This document shows positions 6,137 through 13,434 of a stretch of DNA of 16,868 bases, piece by piece (position 1 is the stretch's first letter; each line of letters opens with the position of its first letter). The notes beneath the pieces were generated by a model, which did no database searches, was not told the origin of the DNA, and saw only the letters and a program-made list of their open reading frames with translations. The DNA comes from Fusibacter_D sp033549245 (lineage in GTDB: Bacteria > Bacillota > Clostridia > Peptostreptococcales > Acidaminobacteraceae): assembly GCA_033549245.1 (NCBI GenBank), contig JAWSUW010000075.1:1-16868 (forward strand), in the 5' to 3' direction. A program made the translations under genes and the position numbers.

Positions 6137-8605
6137 ATGAAACGGAATGTTAAAAAAGTTATTGTATTACTCTTGATTTTATCGCTTTTGGTACCGGGTT
6201 ATGGCTTGGGGGCATACGCGGCATCGAAGCAAAATGTTCAGGAACCAAATGTAAATGAAGTCAATTCTTTAGAATTGATTTCTCACGAGTCGTTAAATTT
6301 GGAACTTCCACAAATATTGGGGGACTATGATTTTAATTCTGCGGAACGCGTAAAAGTTATCGTTGAATTAAAAGAAGAATCCATTATCGCTGCAAAGCAT
6401 AATGGAAAAAGTCAAACAAAACAAAATTTAGAAAGAGTACGAAAAGATGTGATTGCAAAGATTAATCAGGTTGTTGTGGGTGCTAAAATTAGCAGAGAAT
6501 ACGACTACTTAGTATCTGGATTTTCAATTGAAGTTGAGTCAAAGGACTTGCCAAAATTAATCGTTATCAGCGGTATTAAGGCGATATATCCAAACGTTAC
6601 ATATACAACTGCAGAAGTAGGAGCGCCAAAGATTTTGTCTGATGAAAACATGAGTCCAGTGATGTTTGATAGTGCACCATTTATCGGCGCACCTGAAGCA
6701 TGGGATCTTGGGTTCAAAGGTGAAGGAATAACAGTGGCTGTCATAGATACAGGCGTTGATTATAACCATCCAAGCCTAGCGCACGCCTTTGGGAGCTATA
6801 AAGGATATGACTTTTTTGATAACGACAATGATCCAATGGAAGTAGAAGGCGAATATCATGGGACACATGTGTCTGGAACGATTGCTGGTTATAATGAAGC
6901 AGATGGTTTTTCAGGAATTGCTCCTGAAGCGACTTTGCTGGGTTACAGGGTGTTAGGACCAGATGGTGGAACTTCTGAAGATGTTATCGCAGGTATTGAA
7001 AAAGCGGTCATGGATGGCGCAAATGTTATGAACTTATCTTTAGGTAATTCTTTGAATGCGCCAGATTATATGACCAGTATTGCACTTGACGAAGCAATGA
7101 AAGAGGGCGTTATCGTCGTTACATCAAATGGAAATTCAGGTCCAGATAACTGGACTGTTGGATCTCCTGGAACATCAAGAGAAGCAATTTCAGTTGGTGC
7201 TACGATGCAACCATATAAAACATATACATCAGAAATTACAGTTTCTGATGGTATCGATTATCCAACGGCAGTGATGGGATTTAATACAGAAGAAGCATTA
7301 TACGCTCTTAATTCTGGAAGTTACGATATAGTATACGGTGAACTCGGCTATCCAGCGGATCTTGATTCAGCAGCAGTGTCTGGTAAAGCTGTATTAATCC
7401 AAAGAGGTGAACTCGCATTTGTTGATAAAGCTGAAAATGCAAAAAATGCAGGTGCAATTGCTGTTTTGATTTATGATCATACCTCTAATAATGTAATGCC
7501 AGATATTCCTGGTATGGCTGTTCCTACTTTCAAACTTACGAAAGAAGTTGGAGAGATGATGGCTGCAACATTATCGAAGAGTAAGACTGGTTTAACAATT
7601 GAATTTAATATTCAATTTGATAAAAATGTGGGTGAAACAATGGCTGATTTCTCTTCTAGAGGACCAGTTGTCAACACCTGGATGATTAAACCGGATTTAA
7701 GCGCACCAGGCGTGGATGTTGTTAGCAGTGTGCCAGGTGGTTATGCATCTTTGCAAGGCACAAGTATGGCGTCACCACATGTGGCTGGGGCAGCAGCATT
7801 AGTCTTACAAGCGCATCCAAATTATAGCCCAGAAGACGTCAAAGCAGCTCTTATGAATACTGCTGTTACTGTTTATGAGCCTTTATCGACCAATCCGTAT
7901 CCGTTGAATTCTCAAGGTGCGGGAAGCATTCGTATCGTTGAAGCAATTGAGGCCGATGTACTTGTATCACCTGGTAGTAATTCGCTTGGCGTATTTTATC
8001 CAGGCGAGGAACCTAAAATTATTGAGAAGAGTTTTAGAGTTTCTAACGATTCTGTTACGCCAATTGAAGCATCAATCGCTGTAAGCTTTGAGGACAATTC
8101 ACTTGGAGAAATTTATGAAGTGTCAAATTCAGTTCAAGTGGATGCCGAGTCATCAAGCGAATTTGTTCTTAAAATAACAATTGACCCTACAGATTTGGAT
8201 CCAGGGTATTATGAAGGTGAAATTGTATTAAGTTATGATTCCCAATCCTTCAATATACCACTAATCTTTTTTATAGGAGAGCCTGATTATCCTATCATCT
8301 CTCATGCAGGGCTTGATGTGGTCGACGGCGTGAATTACGTTTGGGGATTTGTACCAATGGGCGCTGATGAACTTGAAATTGCATTGTTTAAAGAAGTTAA
8401 AGGCGATCTGGTTTACGTAGGTACAACTCATTATTTTGAAAATGTTGCAGCTGATATTTTCGAATACGAGTGGGATGGCAAGTTAAATGGTTCTAAACTC
8501 AAACCAGGTAATTATTATATGGTTGCATTTGCAACAAAAAATGGTGCAACTGAGTATCTCATAGCCGCAAACTTTGTGACACCTACAACAAAAGGTAAAA
8601 AATAA
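6137..8605 (+). CDS. Secreted subtilisin-like serine protease (S8) with PA domain, Vpr-like
   Basis: An 822-residue preproenzyme. Residues 1-28 are a signal peptide (cut near AYA-AS). About 70-160 is an inhibitor I9-type propeptide (VKVIVELKEES through GIKAIYPNVTY). The peptidase S8 domain carries the full catalytic set: D204 in VIDTGVDYNHP, H241 in YHGTHVSGT, oxyanion N333 in SNGNSGP and S543 in GTSMASPHVAG. A PA domain is inserted at about 395-480 (VSGKAVLIQRGELAF), as in Bacillus Vpr and C5a-peptidase-type enzymes, where it helps select substrates. Residues from about 615 are Ig-like, ending with LKPGNYYMVAFA, close to Vpr-type C-termini. The length is close to that of Vpr (about 800). GGGGG lies seven bases before ATG 6137. 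Expected role: degradation of extracellular protein or maturation of other secreted proteins. All catalytic residues are intact. Confidence 0.93.
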   Translation: MKRNVKKVIVLLLILSLLVPGYGLGAYAASKQNVQEPNVNEVNSLELISHESLNLELPQILGDYDFNSAERVKVIVELKEESIIAAKHNGKSQTKQNLERVRKDVIAKINQVVVGAKISREYDYLVSGFSIEVESKDLPKLIVISGIKAIYPNVTYTTAEVGAPKILSDENMSPVMFDSAPFIGAPEAWDLGFKGEGITVAVIDTGVDYNHPSLAHAFGSYKGYDFFDNDNDPMEVEGEYHGTHVSGTIAGYNEADGFSGIAPEATLLGYRVLGPDGGTSEDVIAGIEKAVMDGANVMNLSLGNSLNAPDYMTSIALDEAMKEGVIVVTSNGNSGPDNWTVGSPGTSREAISVGATMQPYKTYTSEITVSDGIDYPTAVMGFNTEEALYALNSGSYDIVYGELGYPADLDSAAVSGKAVLIQRGELAFVDKAENAKNAGAIAVLIYDHTSNNVMPDIPGMAVPTFKLTKEVGEMMAATLSKSKTGLTIEFNIQFDKNVGETMADFSSRGPVVNTWMIKPDLSAPGVDVVSSVPGGYASLQGTSMASPHVAGAAALVLQAHPNYSPEDVKAALMNTAVTVYEPLSTNPYPLNSQGAGSIRIVEAIEADVLVSPGSNSLGVFYPGEEPKIIEKSFRVSNDSVTPIEASIAVSFEDNSLGEIYEVSNSVQVDAESSSEFVLKITIDPTDLDPGYYEGEIVLSYDSQSFNIPLIFFIGEPDYPIISHAGLDVVDGVNYVWGFVPMGADELEIALFKEVKGDLVYVGTTHYFENVAADIFEYEWDGKLNGSKLKPGNYYMVAFATKNGATEYLIAANFVTPTTKGKK

Positions 8606-8655
8606 GGTAGTAGTGACTTCAAGTTTATTGAATCATAAAAGCAAATATTTAAGTT

Positions 8656-8687
8656 AAGAGCCTAGGAGATTATCCTTGGCTCTTTTT
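8656..8687 (+). terminator. Rho-independent terminator of the S8 protease gene
   Basis: AAGAGCC (8656-8662) pairs with GGCTCTT (8678-8684), extended inward by AGG/CCT after a one-base mismatch, then a TTTTT run. It starts 51 bases after the protease stop. Confidence 0.85.
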
Positions 8688-8699
8688 AAATGATTCGAA

Positions 8700-8820
8700 G
8701 ACTGTGTGTACCGCGTACTGATGCGGCGGTAATTCAAAAAAGGATATTGTGTTTTCAACCTTTGCATGCTTTGGAATTGTTATTTGGATGAAAATGGTAT
8801 GAGGTATCAAGTGACAGGTG
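8700..8820 (+). repeat. Dispersed repeat copy, diverged alpha module
   Basis: GACTGTGTGTACCGCGTACTG then ATGCGGCGGTAATTC, followed by an alpha tail (GGATATTGTGTTTTCAACC, then GGAATTGTTATTTGGATG) and a second tag remnant (AAAATGGTATGAGGTATCAAG). It is more diverged than the copies at 122 and 16230 but collinear with them. Confidence 0.85.
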
Positions 8821-8919
8821 TGGATATGTTTCTACTTTCTGGCCATGCAGAAGCAGTCGTGAAGCTTGAAAGGACGAATCATACATCATAGGACTCGAAT
8901 AAGTCATAAAAGGAAATCA

Positions 8920-8971
8920 GGGTGACAATCAAAGTCAATCAAAAGACGTTGATTGTCACCCCTTTATTTTT
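8920..8971. terminator. Strong hairpin terminator between converging genes
   Basis: GGGTGACAATCAA (8920-8932) pairs perfectly with TTGATTGTCACCC (8949-8961) over 13 bases. On the plus strand it is followed by CTTTATTTTT; on the minus strand by the weaker TGATTTCCTTTT. It lies 67 bases beyond the stop of the minus-strand lipoprotein gene and probably ends that transcript and blocks read-through from the other side. Confidence 0.8.
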
Positions 8972-9037
8972 GGCATAGCAAAAATTACATTGACAACTTT
9001 ACGATTTGAATCCAATTTGGAGTTTTGGGATTTTCAT

Positions 9038-9952
9038 CTACTTAGGTCGTACAGACTCGATCACCTTTGCATCCACCCAGTAGATTTGATTGTTTCGGGT
9101 GAAGAATAGATACTTACCATCGTCCGATACCCATGGACAAAGTTCTGAACCGTATGTGTTGACTGATGAAGGTAGTTCGACAGGAGTACCCCACGTCCCG
9201 TCTATGCTCCTAAAACTCACGAAGAGGTTCGGCGGATCCGTAAAGGACGCTGTGCGGGCGAAGATAAGGTACGAACCATCTCTTGTTATGAACGGGCAAA
9301 ACTCACGGCTGGGACTGTTAACAAGTTCGTCAAGTTTCGTAACCCTAGTGAACTGCCCGTTTTGCTGCTCGGCACAGTAGATATCGTTGGTTGCATCTGG
9401 ATTTTCAAAATCACGGCCCGAGAAGTACAGGTATCCGTTGGATGTAAGCGACATCGTCCAGTGGACCTTCAACGAATTAACCGCATCTGGCAAAGCCGTC
9501 GGCGTTGACCAAGTACCATTGATCCTTTCAACGACATGGATATTCTCTTTTCCATCCACCATCAGGGAGAAGTACAGTTTCTTGCCATCTGCGGAAAAGG
9601 TAGGAGAATCGCCATATTCTGAGAAGGGTGCAGCTGCAGGTTTTGTCCAAACACCATTTTCCTGGTTCATGTAGTACAAATGGTAGGTCAAACCGTCCGA
9701 TTCTATCGAAGACCAATAGACCTCTGTGCCATCTGGTGAGAACTGACATACGGAGTGTGTCTCCCCTGAAGGTGATAGGAGTAGTTCGGACGCAAATGGC
9801 GTAGGTTTCATCCCGGGTGGTTCTTGTCCTAAGTACGCACTGGCTAGATCCGATGTTGGTTTACTGCACGCTACGCTAGATAAACACAATCCGACTATTA
9901 GACACGTCAAAATGCTCGCTTTGCAAAACTTCAAGCTCATCAACTCCTTCAT
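9038..9952 (-). CDS. PD40 beta-propeller lipoprotein
   Basis: A 304-residue exported protein. A signal peptide with hydrophobic core ILTCLIVGLCLSSVA ends at a lipobox-like SVAC, so C29 would be lipidated and the protein anchored to the outer face of the membrane. The rest is built of repeated PD40 (TolB/WD40-like) blades: FSPDGTEVYWSS, FSADGKKLYFS, LTSNGYLYFSG, ITRDGSYLIFAR and VSDDGKYLFFTR, each followed by a xxxTWxxPxxLP linker, enough for a five- to six-bladed propeller. Ligand or partner unknown. I chose ATG 9952, preceded by AAAAGGA at a good distance; the frame remains open to 10090 but that extension runs toward repeat DNA and would bury the signal peptide. G+C is much higher than in neighbouring genes (35 of 60 bases in 9181-9240, 32 of 60 in 9481-9540), a sign of recent acquisition. 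Confidence 0.85.
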   Translation of the reverse strand: MKELMSLKFCKASILTCLIVGLCLSSVACSKPTSDLASAYLGQEPPGMKPTPFASELLLSPSGETHSVCQFSPDGTEVYWSSIESDGLTYHLYYMNQENGVWTKPAAAPFSEYGDSPTFSADGKKLYFSLMVDGKENIHVVERINGTWSTPTALPDAVNSLKVHWTMSLTSNGYLYFSGRDFENPDATNDIYCAEQQNGQFTRVTKLDELVNSPSREFCPFITRDGSYLIFARTASFTDPPNLFVSFRSIDGTWGTPVELPSSVNTYGSELCPWVSDDGKYLFFTRNNQIYWVDAKVIESVRPK

Positions 9953-10075
9953 TTCTAATCCTTTTTTAAACATTACTGCTTCTAATGTTTTATAAATACA
10001 GTTTATACCTACTATATATAAAAGTAAAATATAAGGCGTATGATTACACCATATAATAGTTGCTTTTTTGAGGAA

Positions 10076-10310
10076 GATTGTGTGTACCACGTACCAAGCG
10101 GCAGATGTGGAAACAACTATGTACTGACCAGCCTTTTGCTCAAAATTAAAATTATATATAAATTGGTATTGAATGCCATAGGCATTCCTTTAATCCAGAT
10201 GGTGTAAATGTTGAAGAGGTTATCGTTACCTTAGATTTAATTGTGGGCACTAAAATGGAACATGAGAAGGCCACAGAGTTAAGACTGTGCGTATCACGTA
10301 CCACTCCGAA
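10076..10310 (+). repeat. Dispersed repeat copy, beta module with decayed mini-frame
   Basis: Tag GTGTACCACGTACCAAGCGG, then beta tail: AACTATGTACTGACCAGCC, TGCTCAAAATTAAAATTATA, hairpin GAATGCC-ATA-GGCATTC (10171-10187), then about 95 bases aligned without gaps to 16441-16534, and a second tag (GACTGTGCGTATCACGTACC) at its end. In the 16415-16534 copy this stretch is an open frame; here the start is ATT (10162) and the stop is TTA (10279), so the frame is not preserved. Confidence 0.85.
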
Positions 10311-10341
10311 TGTATTTCGAAAAATTGTTTTTGGTTTTGAA

Positions 10342-10370
10342 TTGACATATATTCGATATTAAAATAAACT
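10342..10370 (+). promoter_or_regulatory. Sigma-A type promoter for the MFS transporter gene
   Basis: Perfect -35 TTGACA (10342-10347), a 17-base spacer, and -10 TAAACT (10365-10370). Transcription would begin about 36 bases before the start codon at 10414. It lies just downstream of the repeat copy ending near 10310. Confidence 0.65.
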
Positions 10371-10413
10371 TATTTCGTGTACAAAAATAATATTGACAAT
10401 AATGGAGGCACAA

Positions 10414-11616
10414 ATGATACGGTTTATAAAAGGGAACATTCACTTGTTGGCAGTTTCATGGGGACATTTTGTTAACGATTTTTTTATGAGTTTGGTTCCT
10501 GTAACCATGTTTGCCTTTGCAACAGAATTGAAACTTAATGCAACTGAGATGTCAGCCATTCTTTTTGTCATTATGACAGCGGGAACTTTTTTTCAACCCA
10601 TTGTGGGCATGTTAATTGACCGTGTTCAAAAAAGTATACTATTAATTTATGGCTTAATTGCCATTACAATAGGAATGAGTTTAAGTGGATTCATAACTAA
10701 TTTCTATCTATTGGGTATTGTTGTAGGCATATCTGCTTTGGGTTCCTCCATCTATCATCCTTTGGGATCGACGATTACGATTCACAAAACGAATTTGTCC
10801 AGAGGAAAAAGTCTCTCCATATTTATGACTGTTGGTGGGTTTGCAGCAACGGCAGCACCACTCATAGCTATTCCTCTTGTTACACAGTATGGTTTGAAGT
10901 CACTCATTATTTTCATCATACCCGGTTTGCTTTCAGCTTTGTTTTTATACATGGCAAAGGTACAAGATGTTAAATGGACTGATGACAAGAAAGTTAAAAT
11001 TGAGGGTCGAGGCGGGTGGAAAAGTCTATCCAAAAGTCAACAGTTTAATCTAAGTATCCCCATGATGATTTCAATCGTATTAAAAAGTTTATACAGTGCT
11101 GTTGTCCTTTTTGGTGTGATTATCATGAAAGATAAAGGTGTCAGTGTGGTTCAAGCGGGTTTAATACTTTCAGTATTCATGTTTTCAAGAGCAATTGCTA
11201 CTTTGATTGGTGGCTTTGTGAGCGATTACATTGGCGAAAAGAAGACAATTTTATTTTTTAATGGGCTCACATTTTTAGGATTGCTCTTATTCGTTTATTC
11301 AAGTGGTATTTTAATGGCTATTGGGTTAGTGGTTTCTGGTTTTGCTTCTACTGGAGGGGCGGCTGCAGGCATAACCATTACTCATAGGATTGCACCAAAT
11401 CATATGAATTATGCAACAGGACTTATAATGGGATTTTCTGCAACGATCAGTGCTGTTTTGATGTTAGGTTATGGTCGAATTGTCGATGTATTCGGTCAAT
11501 CTTGGGCTTTGAATGTCCTTGTCATATTAATGGGTTTAATAGTTGTTTTAGCGGCTTTAATTCCTAAAGAATTTGAATCAAATACAAGTACGGTGGCGAT
11601 TAATGAGATCGTTTGA
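10414..11616 (+). CDS. MFS transporter, fosmidomycin-resistance (Fsr)-like
   Basis: A 400-residue polytopic protein with about 12 hydrophobic segments. Features match the Fsr-type branch of the major facilitator superfamily: WGHFVNDFF in helix one, VGMLIDRVQ in the loop between helices two and three, GSSIYHPLGSTI in helix four, a central charged loop near DVKWTDDKKVKIEGRGG, and a repeat of the loop motif as GGFVSDYIGEKK in the second half. Such proteins export small compounds by proton antiport; the substrate here is not predictable and fosmidomycin is only a family label. ATG 10414 is chosen since GGAGG (10404-10408) lies five bases upstream; the frame can be read from a TTG at 10393 that overlaps the ribosome site. 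It has its own promoter and shares a terminator with the convergent ferredoxin gene. Confidence 0.87.
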   Translation: MIRFIKGNIHLLAVSWGHFVNDFFMSLVPVTMFAFATELKLNATEMSAILFVIMTAGTFFQPIVGMLIDRVQKSILLIYGLIAITIGMSLSGFITNFYLLGIVVGISALGSSIYHPLGSTITIHKTNLSRGKSLSIFMTVGGFAATAAPLIAIPLVTQYGLKSLIIFIIPGLLSALFLYMAKVQDVKWTDDKKVKIEGRGGWKSLSKSQQFNLSIPMMISIVLKSLYSAVVLFGVIIMKDKGVSVVQAGLILSVFMFSRAIATLIGGFVSDYIGEKKTILFFNGLTFLGLLLFVYSSGILMAIGLVVSGFASTGGAAAGITITHRIAPNHMNYATGLIMGFSATISAVLMLGYGRIVDVFGQSWALNVLVILMGLIVVLAALIPKEFESNTSTVAINEIV

Positions 11617-11635
11617 TGTTAAGCCTAAAAAAATG

Positions 11636-11684
11636 AAAAAACCACTATTTGCAGGTCCAGACTCTGCAAATAATGGTTTTTTTG
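11636..11684. terminator. Bidirectional terminator between MFS and EFR1 genes
   Basis: ACCACTATTTGCAG (11641-11654) pairs with CTGCAAATAATGGT (11664-11677) with one mismatch. The stem is flanked by AAAAA on the left and TTTTTTT on the right, so it works as a terminator on both strands. It fills the gap between the two converging stop codons. Confidence 0.9.
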
Positions 11685-12467
11685 CTATAAAAACAATTCA
11701 GGTTCATGTCTTACAGTCCCACAGTTGATGATGAGTCTTTCCGTCAGTTGAAGGATAAAGGGATGGTCCATAGATTTTGCGTTTACAGGGCACTTTCTTA
11801 TGCAGCTGCAACACCTCACACATATTGAAGAGTCCACTTTGTGGCAATCGTTAAAATCAATTGCAGCCACAGGACAGTGAGAAGCACAGATTTTACACTG
11901 GGTACATTCTTCATTGGTAACAGGAGCGATAGGTTCTACTAAAGTTATTTCTTTATAGGGGAATTGACCTTTTACATGTAGCTTGGTCTCTTGGCCTATA
12001 GGTTCACTGATTAATTTTTCTTTAATGACTCGACCAAACTCATAGGCAACATTTAAATCGTCCTTATCAGGGCGGCCTGTGCCTACTTGATTAGTATAGG
12101 AGTGTTCACCGATGAATGCACCAGTTGCAAGACCTATAAAACCATTATCTTCAAGGCTATCCTTTAATTCGAGGAGGGCATCATCATAATTGCGATTGCC
12201 ATAAACAACAACGAAAACCGCCTTAGTATGATTGCCCCTGATCTTCTTAAGAAAAGTTGTCAAAAAACTAGGAAGCCTACCAGCATAGACGGGTATTGCA
12301 AAAACGACAAGATCATCAGAGTCAAAAGATAGTACTTTTTCCCTTACTTTCGGCAGCGTGATATTGTATTCTACATATTCTGAAGCAATTCCACTGCCTA
12401 TAGCTCTCACAATTTTTTGAGTGGTATCTGTTGCACTAAAATAGATTAAAGTAGCAGGTTTAGTCAT
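11685..12467 (-). CDS. EFR1-type flavodoxin/ferredoxin fusion
   Basis: A 260-residue cytoplasmic electron carrier. The N-terminal part (about 1-155) has a flavodoxin fold: LIYFSATDTTQKI is the FMN phosphate loop (S/T-rich turn, residues 7-19), VFAIPVYAGRLP and VVVYGNRNYDDAL are the usual flavin-contact loops. The C-terminal part has two complete 4Fe-4S motifs: C188-x2-C191-x2-C194-x3-C198-P and C216-x2-C219-x2-C222-x3-C226-P. This domain order and spacing match the EFR1 family common in anaerobic clostridia. All eight cysteines are present. Redox partner unknown. The start has GGGGAGG five bases upstream on the minus strand. It has its own promoter (12503-12531) and its stop touches the shared terminator. 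Confidence 0.9.
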   Translation of the reverse strand: MTKPATLIYFSATDTTQKIVRAIGSGIASEYVEYNITLPKVREKVLSFDSDDLVVFAIPVYAGRLPSFLTTFLKKIRGNHTKAVFVVVYGNRNYDDALLELKDSLEDNGFIGLATGAFIGEHSYTNQVGTGRPDKDDLNVAYEFGRVIKEKLISEPIGQETKLHVKGQFPYKEITLVEPIAPVTNEECTQCKICASHCPVAAIDFNDCHKVDSSICVRCCSCIRKCPVNAKSMDHPFILQLTERLIINCGTVRHEPELFL

Positions 12468-12502
12468 ATTGCCTCCCCATTCATGGTTATATACTTAATA
12501 AT

Positions 12503-12531
12503 ATAGTAGAGTGGCATGGTATTCAAGTCAA
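12503..12531 (-). promoter_or_regulatory. Promoter for the EFR1 ferredoxin gene
   Basis: On the minus strand, -35 TTGACT (12526-12531), a 17-base spacer and -10 TACTAT (12503-12508), about 36 bases upstream of the start codon. The -35 lies four bases from the edge of a repeat copy. Confidence 0.6.
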
Positions 12532-12534
12532 GTT

Positions 12535-12628
12535 TGTGGAACCACGTACCAATGCGGCGGTAACGGAGGTAACTCGAAAAAGTATATAGTGTTTTGAACA
12601 CTTGTAGGCATTGAAATTGTTATTCGGT
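12535..12628 (+). repeat. Dispersed repeat copy, alpha module
   Basis: Tag GTGGAACCACGTACCAATGC, then GGCGGTAACGGAGGTAACTC and the alpha tail (TATATAGTGTTTTGAACAC, TTGTAGGCATTGAAATTGTT). The second tag seen in the 122 and 16230 copies is missing; similarity ends near ATTCGGTATC. Confidence 0.88.
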
Positions 12629-12743
12629 ATCTATTCACTCGAATTTTAATTCAACTCAATGTTGCCAAAAGGCATTAAATTAATTTTATAAAAAATTGTT
12701 CTATTTATATTCTATGTAGAAACTAATTTCTTGCACGTTTCTA

Positions 12744-12772
12744 TTGACCGAATCGGTTTATTGTGATATTCT
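12744..12772 (+). promoter_or_regulatory. Promoter of the TetR-ABC operon
   Basis: -35 TTGACC (12744-12749), 17-base spacer, -10 TATTCT (12767-12772). The left operator arm overlaps the -35 and spacer, and the right arm covers the expected transcription start. Confidence 0.7.
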
Positions 12773-12794
12773 TTACATATAAACCGATTCGGTC
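12746..12794. promoter_or_regulatory. Paired TetR-family operator
   Basis: GACCGAATCGGTTTAT (12746-12761) and ATAAACCGATTCGGTC (12779-12794) are exact reverse complements. Each arm is itself a near-palindrome, ACCGA-N-TCGGT, so there are two binding sites, centred 33 bases apart (about three helical turns). The promoter -10 lies between them. Position directly upstream of a TetR gene points to autorepression of the whole operon. Confidence 0.85.
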
Positions 12795-12819
12795 TATTAA
12801 ATGGAGGGGGGTGAAGTTT

Positions 12820-13434
12820 GTGGAGAATTTTTTATCTCTACCTGATGACAAGCAAAAGAGAGTTAGAAATGCTGCTTTAAACCTATTCGGTAAGTACGGT
12901 TACCAAATGACTTCAATAAAGGATATTGCTGATGAAGCCGGAATTTCAAAATCCATGATATTCCACTATTTCGGTACAAAAAAGGACCTTTACCTCTATC
13001 TTGTCGACTACTGTTCAAAGGTTCTTACTGGTCCTTTGATAAACATATACAAAGATCTTCCAAGTGATTACTTCGAAAGAATGAAGGTGGCAACGGAAAA
13101 GCAGATGGGGTTGTTAAGGGAAGAGCCCTTCTTCATGACATTCTTAACAACAATGCTTCCAGAAAAAGATCCGGAGGTTGCTGAGGAGCTTAAGGTATAT
13201 AGGGAACATGCCGCTTCTTTTCAAAAGAACTATGCCTTTAAGGACGTTGATCTGTCAAAGTTCAAGGATGGCGTTGACCCAGTGGTTGTACTGCGGATGA
13301 TGGTGTGGATGGCGGAGGGTTTTTCCAAAGTAATTTCATTTGAAAATCAAGAAGCTTACCAGAAATGTGTGGATGAATTTACAGAGACCGTTGAACTTCT
13401 ACGGAAAAATCTGTACAAGGAGGAATATTTATGA
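12820..13434 (+). CDS. TetR/AcrR family transcriptional repressor
   Basis: A 204-residue regulator. Residues about 8-58 hold the TetR DNA-binding domain: RVRNAALNLFGKYGYQMTSI, IKDIADEAGISKSMIFHYF (helix-turn-helix) and GTKKDLYLYL. The rest is the all-helical ligand and dimer domain, which is variable and gives no inducer clue. Start GTG 12820 follows GGGGTGA by six bases and gives the standard N-terminus length; another in-frame GTG at 12811 is too close to the ribosome site. It is first in an operon, and its stop overlaps the ATPase start (ATGA at 13431-13434). It presumably binds the paired operator just upstream and controls the downstream exporter, induced by a substrate of that exporter; that last part is inference. 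Confidence 0.9.
   Translation: MENFLSLPDDKQKRVRNAALNLFGKYGYQMTSIKDIADEAGISKSMIFHYFGTKKDLYLYLVDYCSKVLTGPLINIYKDLPSDYFERMKVATEKQMGLLREEPFFMTFLTTMLPEKDPEVAEELKVYREHAASFQKNYAFKDVDLSKFKDGVDPVVVLRMMVWMAEGFSKVISFENQEAYQKCVDEFTETVELLRKNLYKEEYL

Larger units (their letters stand above)
8606..9037. other. Intergenic region between protease and PD40 lipoprotein
   Basis: Contains the protease terminator (8656-8687), an alpha-type repeat copy (8700-8820) and a long hairpin (8920-8971) ahead of the convergent lipoprotein gene. I see no gene in it. Confidence 0.7.
9953..10413. other. Divergent intergenic region
   Basis: Separates the minus-strand lipoprotein and plus-strand MFS genes. The part next to the lipoprotein is AT-rich (several TATAAA-like boxes on the minus strand at about 9990-10030, no clear -35). 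The middle is a beta-type repeat copy (10076-10310). The right end holds the MFS promoter (10342-10370). No intact gene is seen. Confidence 0.65.
12468..12819. other. Divergent control region between EFR1 and TetR genes
   Basis: Contains the EFR1 promoter (minus strand, 12503-12531), an alpha-type repeat copy (12535-12628), an AT-rich spacer, then the TetR promoter and paired operator (12744-12794). No gene is seen. Confidence 0.75.

Noticed and set aside
9090..9674. Two plus-strand frames of 95-96 residues
   Set aside because: They are antisense to the PD40 lipoprotein, have no ribosome sites and arise from its higher G+C content.
10393..10398. Second TTGACA just before the MFS gene as a -35 box
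   Set aside because: It overlaps the ribosome site region, so transcription from it would start inside the gene; the TTGACA at 10342 has a proper -10.
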